From Tubulanus polymorphus (taxonomy: Eukaryota; Nemertea; Palaeonemertea; Tubulaniformes; Tubulanidae), in the NCBI RefSeq assembly GCF_964204645.1, contig NC_134031.1, positions 5,625,001-5,689,000 on the forward strand: DNA of 64,000 nt, in the 5' to 3' direction. The notes under the pieces were generated by a model, which saw nothing but the letters and a program-made list of their open reading frames with translations, did no database searches and was not told the DNA's origin. Positions within the stretch are counted from its first letter, which is position 1; every line of letters begins with the position of its first letter. Below are positions 38,101-47,100 of the stretch, piece by piece. The translations under genes were made by a program, and so were the position numbers.

Positions 38101-41100
38101 TGTATCGTCGCGGCGACAAGGGTATTTCAACCACTCGAACCTACGCGACGGAGACCTCGCGGAAATTGGACCGACACTCCGGCCCGGAAGCGGACGCCCG
38201 GACTCGAATAAAAGAACGTCGACGTCGGGGCAACAATGGAAGCCGTATCGGGTTACCGCGGCCACCTGAATTCCCGTTCCGGCGGCTTCGCGTCACGATC
38301 GCAAATAAAACTCTCTTCGCCCGATCGAGATGTTTGTTTTTTATTACTCGGCAGCACTCCGTCCTATATTCGAGTATCGGGGACCAATAAAACGTATTCC
38401 GCCGAGCGTTGTTATTAATATCCGGTCATAAATGCGAGGGTGGTCGCCTCGCCATTGCTGATTCAGAACAACTTTTACGAAGAACTTATCTTCTGATATA
38501 CTGATAAGTATCTGAAAATTTCTAAAAATTTCAATCATTGACTTTAAGTCAAGCTGTATACAAGAAAGTTTACTTATCACAAGATTCTAATACACCTCTA
38601 GTTGTTTTAAGTGGGAGTTCAGTTCCTAAGAACTTCAGAAAATAATCAACTCCCCATTAGAAATGATATGAGTTCTTTGATTAGAATTTGTTTGGTACCA
38701 AATTCACCATCACTTTTTATATAGTCCTAACAATGCGAATCAAAAATCTCCTAGAGAAGACCACAGTGTTCTCCACAAAGAATTTCTAAAGGGCGTCACC
38801 CCTTTTGTTTTTACATCGACCCATCTGAAAATCAACCACTTTTTATAAAATATCTGCTGCCCCTAGACATGATATTCTGATAATTGCTTCTAAAGATATT
38901 GAGCTAATGTAAAAAGATTTCAACAAAATCAAGCTTAGATTATCTGTATTTTTTGGGGGATCGAAAGCCTTGCTGAAAGTTCATCAGCCACGATATCATA
39001 CGCTTAACGATGAATGCAGTTCCTTTAAAATTCCAGCATACGAATAACACTGGAATTCTCAATATCTTCCAGAGAAGACCTTTACTTAGTACTTGACAAA
39101 CCAATATAAGTCTACATCAACATTGACTCATGGATCTGTAAGTTGACTGTATTAATAACCGACAGTTTTAGTCAATTAGTTTTCGGGGCGAAGCAACAAT
39201 CTCGGCGTGTTGTGCCACAGGAAATATCACCTGCTGATGGGAAGCTAATTAAAATAACGCGCGTGCGTGTTGAACGCCCTTAAAACAGTCTTAAAAACTT
39301 GGAAAGAAAAAAACTCCTGCGGTCGCCTATAACGCCGTGCTTTACGCGTATTCTTATTTCGGAAACGAGTTTCTGGCGACAAAGTCGAGGCGCGAATTAT
39401 CGCCCACTGAACTATCGCGACAGTCACGAAAACAGCGGGAATATCTCAGGCTTAGAAGGGGACTGGAGACTACGATATATATCTCCAACTGATATGCGAG
39501 TATAGTGACTGCACGTCACGTCACGTCTAGACTAGACTAGAATCGAAACTCGAAAGGATTTTACTCAAAAAACTCTTTCAAAAATCATGTTCATAAATCG
39601 TCATTTTAAGTTGGTCTTGGCCATGGTTAGGATTTAACCGATTGCTAATGGGTTAAGTAAACTGCCCGATCTAGCTAATTGGAGAGGTATAGCCCAACTG
39701 GGCGCTTCTTAACCACGAGTCTCCTCAATTGGATCAGGGCTTTGCGTACATAATCTATCTACTAGATATTTTGTAATGTATATCTATGCACGGAAAAATT
39801 ATCGCTTTTTTCGAAAGTGGTTAATTACGGATTATCGGTTTAATAGCGAAATCCTTCAGTCGGCGCGGCGCAGCGCGTGCAAATCAACAAGTTCTATTAA
39901 GAAGAGAATATCGGCGAAATGTCGCAATAAGACGACGACGAAGCTGTAACCTAAAGATTGAATAATAAAAGCCGGTTTCGCTGTCACTTTCATTGCGTAT
40001 CGGAGCGATTATCGACAAATTTTCCGATACCGCGAACGATACTCTTCGCACGCACATGCGGCGTAGAGCTCGTCCGTCCTCGTCCGCGTCGGATGAGTCA
40101 ATTATCATAAATAGATTGATAATAATCGTGTATCAGAAATAACGTCATCTCTCTCGTAAAACCTGTGACTAGCGTCCTACTGGGCGCTTTCTATAATCGC
40201 GATCTATAGGACCCAGCGAGAGGCCGGCTCGCAATAAGGCGTTATAAGTGGCGGGCGTGATTCGGAATTCTGTCGTCATCGTTGTCTCGGCCGCGGCCCA
40301 ACCCATCCGCGCGCACCCCCGCGCCGCGTAACAAACGTCGACGTAAAACGGCAACTTCTTATATATAGAAAACGAAAACTGCAGGGGGGGCTGATGAAAT
40401 AGAATTTACACAATAAATAAATTCTTCTTCAATACAAATACGCATGTTGCGGTATTGATGACGCGGATGATTTTGTTTAACTTGACAAAAAAGGTGTCGA
40501 TAAACGAATAAAAGAGTGACTAAATGCCGAAATAATTCGGCCATATTCTTTATTTGTCACGGTCGATCAACAACAACAAGGGATACTCCGCATGTTATAC
40601 TCCGCATGTATAGACCACGGCATCTGCATCGGCGCCACTCGGATTTCTATGAATTAACCGAATTGTCGCCTAATTCATCGATATCTCGGTATATTCGCAA
40701 TCGATAAGTGATAGATCGGAAGCACCGAATATGAAGACTTCGAGCAAAATGGAATATGCAATTATAGTTTTTTTCGATTGATGTTGGACTAAGAACTCAA
40801 GCAGGCTAAAAACTTATAAGGGCGGACCTCTTACGGGGTAAAGTAAATTTCGGTATAAAAACAATGCTAACTCATGGTTTTAACTGAGTCATAGTCGTGG
40901 GCGTGTTGTGGATGATGATCAAGAGTTTGAGCCTGAGAAATTTGTCATTCTAATCTTAGATGCTGAATCTAACAGTGTTTTCTGACAACAGGTTTCAGAG
41001 GGGCGGTCACCCCTTTCATTTTTACATCCCCCTTTGAAAATCAGCAACCGTTTATAAAATATCCGTTTCCCCTGCCACAGTGGATACCAATACTGATAAT

Positions 41101-44100
41101 TGTTCTGAAATATACTGAAATAACGCGAAAAATAGAAGATTACACAAAAAATTTAGCCTAATTTTCTGTAGTTTTGGGGGCGTCGAAAGCCTGGCTACTT
41201 TAGTAGCCACGATACCATACACTAAACAATAATTCCAGCATATGGAAAACATCGAATTAAAAAAAAACCTCGGGGATGTACATAGATGATGCCACGGATA
41301 TGGCAAACAGAAAAAAGATCTCGACCAATCGATTTATCGTGGGCCTGATCAATTTCTGGTCCGTCGTGTTTTACTGCCGCGCTACGCAAAATACACGGAG
41401 CACTTTCTCTTTCTCTCTGCGATTGCGATGAAATGCTAGGTAGAAATGCTGGATGAAAATAACGACCACGCGAAGGAGGTATGAGGTGTCAGTCGATTTT
41501 TTTTCGCGGCGTAAAAATGCTATAAAGGTGTGACCGGATCCATAATACAAAAAAACGCAGGGATAATGGGGAGGGTATGCGCCGGCGTCGTCTGCAGGCG
41601 TCTTCAGGCGAAACTTTCACCGCAATTGAAAACACGTGTCTGGTGACAGTGACATCGACGCCGCGTAAATGTATCTCGCTTTTAGCAGCTGATTTCTGCA
41701 TTGAGCTGAGTCGAGCGTAAACCCCCAAATATCCCCCTCCCCCTGGGTGAACGGTTACCTAACAAAGACGCTGACGCAGCGCGGGTATCAACCCCAGCTG
41801 AAATCAATTGTTAGCTTTTTGAAACATGGATATCTCATCGGGGCGTGTTCGCCTTACGGATTCAATAAGATAAAACTCGTAATACACGGGATCGGGGTAA
41901 AAAAGGGGATTTCGGGATGAAATGTGCTTATTCAATCATTCGACCTTAAATGGCATTCTCGGTCGGAAAAACGAGGAAACAAGAGAAAGAATCGATTATC
42001 AATAGAACCAAAAATACATAAAGAGGAACCTCTTTATGTATTTTTGATAGAACGGATTTGAATTTAAATATGAGCGACATAACAATTCCGAACAAAATCT
42101 ACTAACGCATCTGTAAAATCACAATATCTCAGTAATGAAACGATAAAAGTAAAATACCACCAATTGTTGAATGACTTATTTGAAAATACTAGACGTATTC
42201 CCGGGTGATTATTCCTACCACTCATCTTCAGCCTAATGATGACTGATGACGCCCCGGTTCACAATGTCATAATGTTCTAGAGATGAGAAAACCGCTAAAT
42301 CAATATTAGAGAATCTCACGATTTCTAGAAATGCAAAACACATGACATCATTTCACGCGGAATTTTTTTCACAAAGACGCATCCCTAATTTTTTCATCTT
42401 TGAAATCGGTCGGTATTTTTTCGCCGCCCCAGAGACCGGCAATTCCCAGGACATTATTCACAAACAGAGAACCGTATTTTCATTCAACAACGCGCGACTA
42501 TTGACGAACGTCGCGCTGTGAACCTGTCCTGTTGCCTGGCTTTCAATTCCATCGCGCAAACGTCTATTTAGAGATTTTTCTCAAGAAATGTATTCGCACT
42601 TTTGTATGTAGTAGCACGGATAACATTGAATCGACTACTCAAACGACCACGACCACCGATGACATATTCGGTTGAATTCAAATCTACGTTTATTTGCCGA
42701 TGTGATTCTACGAATTCATAGCATTGTAGTAAAGTGCCCCGACCTATAGTCGCCGAAATTGAAGAAAATAAAACTAATGGCTTCGTAAACACTTAGCGTT
42801 AAAGAAGACATATTTATTGCCGTGGTCGCCAACACTCAATGACTAATAACCTTTTTGCATCGGGTACAGACAATTAGCTTTGATTCTCGATAAAACATCA
42901 GGTTATTTATGTACACGAGAAAAATCCCGCAATAAATCAGCTAAAGATGAAAAGTTCTCGAATAGAAGTGTATCTAGGTAACTAAATAAATTGATTGGAG
43001 GTTTTTTGGAGGACACATCACGGTTATTGAGCGGGTGTCTAATTTTGATTTGACGATTTTTTTTGTCCTAAATAACCGCGGGAAGGTTTTTAGCATGGTT
43101 TCAAAATGTGAACAATTACAAGGAAACATTAGATTTAGTAAAAGAAAATCATAACAAAATGTAGTACAAAGAAAACATCATCAGCCAGTTTGGAAGATAT
43201 CTCCCTTCATGAATTAGGGTAGATTAGTCAACTAGCCTATAGCCTACAGGTGAGAAGTTCACGACCTATTTTTCTTATTGCTGTAATGCTGATGTGTTTG
43301 TCTCCCCATCAACCAAACCCCGGTATCCAGCTGAGCTTGGAGTGATTACTCCAAGATTTGAGCAATGTTTCCCTTACAATGCCTGATAATGGCTAAATAG
43401 ACTTCAGCCAAAACGTTTGTATGGTAAATGTTAGATCCTGTAACCGCGTCGTACACAAAATGGCGGCTTTTTCAATTGATAAGATCAGAAGGGTTAGTAT
43501 CAAGAGGGTTTAGGGTTAGGGTAAGGTGAGGCGTTAGGGTAGGGTAAGGTGAGGCTATTGGGTTAGGGTTAGGTGAGGCTTTAGGGTTAGGATTAGGTGA
43601 GGTTTCACAGCTTATTACTATAACGTAGCTTAAGGTAAGACTATATGTAGTTATAAAACCGGTGAATCGGTAAGCTAGCATCACTAGCGCCGTGGGATCA
43701 CGTAATGCTTACGCTCATGTGGTTGCGTGTTCGAATCCTGAATTTTTAGTTACTTTTCAAGAGTTTTCTAAGTCCAGGCAGTCAATGTGCATGCGCGATG
43801 AGTCGGTTATAGGATCTAACATCTACCCGTGCGTAGTCTTTTGCTATAAACTGTTCATCTTCGGCTGAATCTATTGCGGGATTTCAATCGTATATTCATC
43901 TCGTATATTGTGTATCATCTCGACTTATCAGGTTTCGATTCCCGACGATAATTCCATCGATTCTAAATCGCGCCGAAAATCCGACGCGTCCTCGATCTCT
44001 CGATTATCGTCTAAAATCTAAAATACAATAACCGCGGATTATTCGCCGCCGTCCGCGCGTTTAGCGCAGCATTGCCGTCGGCGATCGTATTTTGTCAACA

Positions 44101-47100
44101 AGGTATTGTTGGAAGCAATTTCCGTCGTGAACGGGGAATGTTTCCGCGCGTCGCCCTCCGAAGGAACTGATACCTTTCGTATTATCGGCGGCGTAGAAAT
44201 CCGCAATAATAATTATTGCGGCCTTTATTTCGCCGAAAGCGATTTGAGTTGCGATCGCGCGAGAGATACATTAATAAGATTCCACTTCCACGTCATCAGC
44301 TATCTAAATTACTTCAACGGCCAATTGTTTAAAAAAAACCAGATCTCAAAGTTACATCTTTATCATTTTCAAGGACTATGAAATTTGAAAATGAAATTGT
44401 GAAATAGTCTTTAAACAAGGTGGCCACTTTCCACCCATTTACAAATTCCCTGATTTTTTCCGTATGATTACACAAAATTTGTGGTTTAAAATTTAATAAT
44501 ACATTTTTCATGAATCGCATGATAAAAAAACGTGCGGACAATAGAATATCCGAATTCCCCGAGTTTTTTCTAGATTTTTCTGATTCTCTGATGTTCCAGG
44601 TTTCCAACGCTAGCGGTCAAAACAAATCAGAACGGTACAGTGAATATGGTTACAACTCTTCCACCTGAATGGTTTTATATAGGCCTACTGGTTTTAACTA
44701 ACTTAAGTCCCCGGGAAAGTCATACGCCTTATTGAATGAAACCCGGATCTAAGTTAAAACCCGGCAGTCTACGAAACCGGACCCAGCTGTATCTCACCGA
44801 GAAAACAATCGAGAGGCATTTTTTTTTCACACGAGTTCACACGATCCGAGCTTTCTATTTAATGAAAAAAAAAGGCTACAGTATCGCCGCTAATACGAAT
44901 CGAGAAAAGCGAGAACGGGAAGTCGGCAATTTCCTGTCCGCGACGGTAATCCGAGGTTTTCTTACGGATCCATTATTTCCGTTTTATAGTGTCGCCTCGA
45001 TCGACCGACGCGGCTAATTCCGTCACATCAAACCGCGTCGGAACCGTCGCCGGTATAGAAAAAAAAAAAAAGATCAACACGTAGACCACCGATCCTCCGT
45101 AATTTACCGATCGAATTTCAAATACCCGGCAATTTCCCGTTCGTAAATTATAACCCGCCGGCGCAACCTCCTGACCAGATTCTACGATATCAAACTTAAT
45201 TCTCGCAACCTTTCCGAGTCAGGTGAACGCATAAAAGATGATGAAAAAGAAAAACTGCTTCTATAGTTCGCGTATGACGCACAAAAGCGCGGCGTGCTAC
45301 ACTTTTCAGACCGAATTATCGCGAGCAATTTTGAACATTCTGCCGACTTGAAAACATGTACTTAAACTAGCATGAATGAAATGGCACCATTTTTTTTCTC
45401 TTCTTCAAACCAGGTCTCTCAGTCAGGTCTCTCAGTCACGACACTTTAAAGAGTTCGTCAGAAATAGTGGATAACTCTGCGTAGAAGTTGAATTATAGTC
45501 CTGATGCACGCATGGCATGCCACCCACCGTTCTCTCTGGATTTTTGAAAGGAATCCATATTTGAATGCTACCAACTATAATGGCGTGAATAGAACTAAAA
45601 CAGAAAGTGGATTTACTTGCTTTCAGCACACAGCAACGACAGTCAAAGAATTGAGTGATAAAACTTTAAAATGCTCAAGAATTGAGCTCGAATTGTTTAA
45701 TGGCATCAGCATAAATTTTCAATCCTGAGTTTTAAGAAATGTTCACTTTCAAGTAAATCGCTTGTGTAGACAGGGCCATACCTCCCGGGACCAGGGGCCA
45801 GTTCCCCCAAAAAAGAATTTTGGACAGGTGCCCTTTTTGCTTATTTCATTGTATCCAATAGAACTGCCCTCCGAGTTTCTCTGCAACCCCCTCCCAAAAA
45901 AAATCAAACCATAAATGCTAGGTATGACCCTGGAAGATCCTTGTATGACCCAACTAAATGAGGTAATTCAGAAGAAAAACGAATAATTTTGAACACAAGT
46001 TAAACGTCTATAAATCGGGCTTGTGTTCTTAATAACCTGACCTATAAATTTTGAGTACCCAAACACCGTCTGAAGAGTCCACTCAAAAATATTTGAATAA
46101 GCCATAGTCACAAATATACGCAAACTATCCTAATAGTAGGGAATTTAGAATAGCTATCAATTAAGCAATTAACCACATCGTAAATCTCTAGTGAATACGC
46201 GTCCTCAAACACAATTTGGGGCCACTTTCGACATAAAAACTCCAAGCCCGCCCATGCCGAAAATTTAGTTTCCTCGTAATACAACTCGTACAAATAAGAT
46301 TTAATTTAAATTCCGGGAATAATAAATCCGAAATGAACTTTGAATAAAATGTTTGTTTTGGCAAGAAATATTCAAATGCAATCTACCCAAAACGCACGTT
46401 TCAATAAATTTAAGGTACATAAAGATATTCAGAAATTCTAATTGAATCGATGAATTATTTTCCATTAAGAATAATTTTCACAAAGTATGTACGTTATCTG
46501 AAGTGACTACATTTAAAATTTGAAATCTTGATATCAAGACTATTCTATATACAAAGCTAGGAATTAATGTTTCTTTGATGAAATAGTATCGGTCATCGAA
46601 GTTTCTGAATTGTGGCTAAACGCATCTTAAATTATTCAATTTTGAAGTTATCGATACTTAAACCGCCATCAAACGCTAACGCCATCGAAATGAAAGGGCT
46701 CTTTAAATTTCGTTATTAATTCATGAAGCGGGGACATCCGAAACCGACCACCAGCAAAGCTCTTCATATAAAATCCGATACTATCCGAACGCTTAACAAA
46801 CTAAATCGAAGTTCGTTATTGGCATTCAAGATTTGAATTTCATAAATGAAATCATATAATATGATTTTTCCTTATTTATTAATTTGAAAATCCACACAAA
46901 AAAGAAATTGATCATTCAAATTCAATTACTTTGAAAAAGTGGTAGGGTTCTACAATCCTTCCCTTGCTTGAGTTCAGCCGGCTAATAAGACAAGCCAATA
47001 CCGCCAAATAGACCTAATAATACATTTTCTTCAGATTTTTGTCTAAATCTTGATTGTTTCAACACCTTGAAACGAATGATGATAACTTGCGCAATGAATT

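Noticed and set aside
43472-43684. Minus frame with SPNPNP repeats
   Set aside because: It is the translation of the TTAGGG-like array, not a protein.
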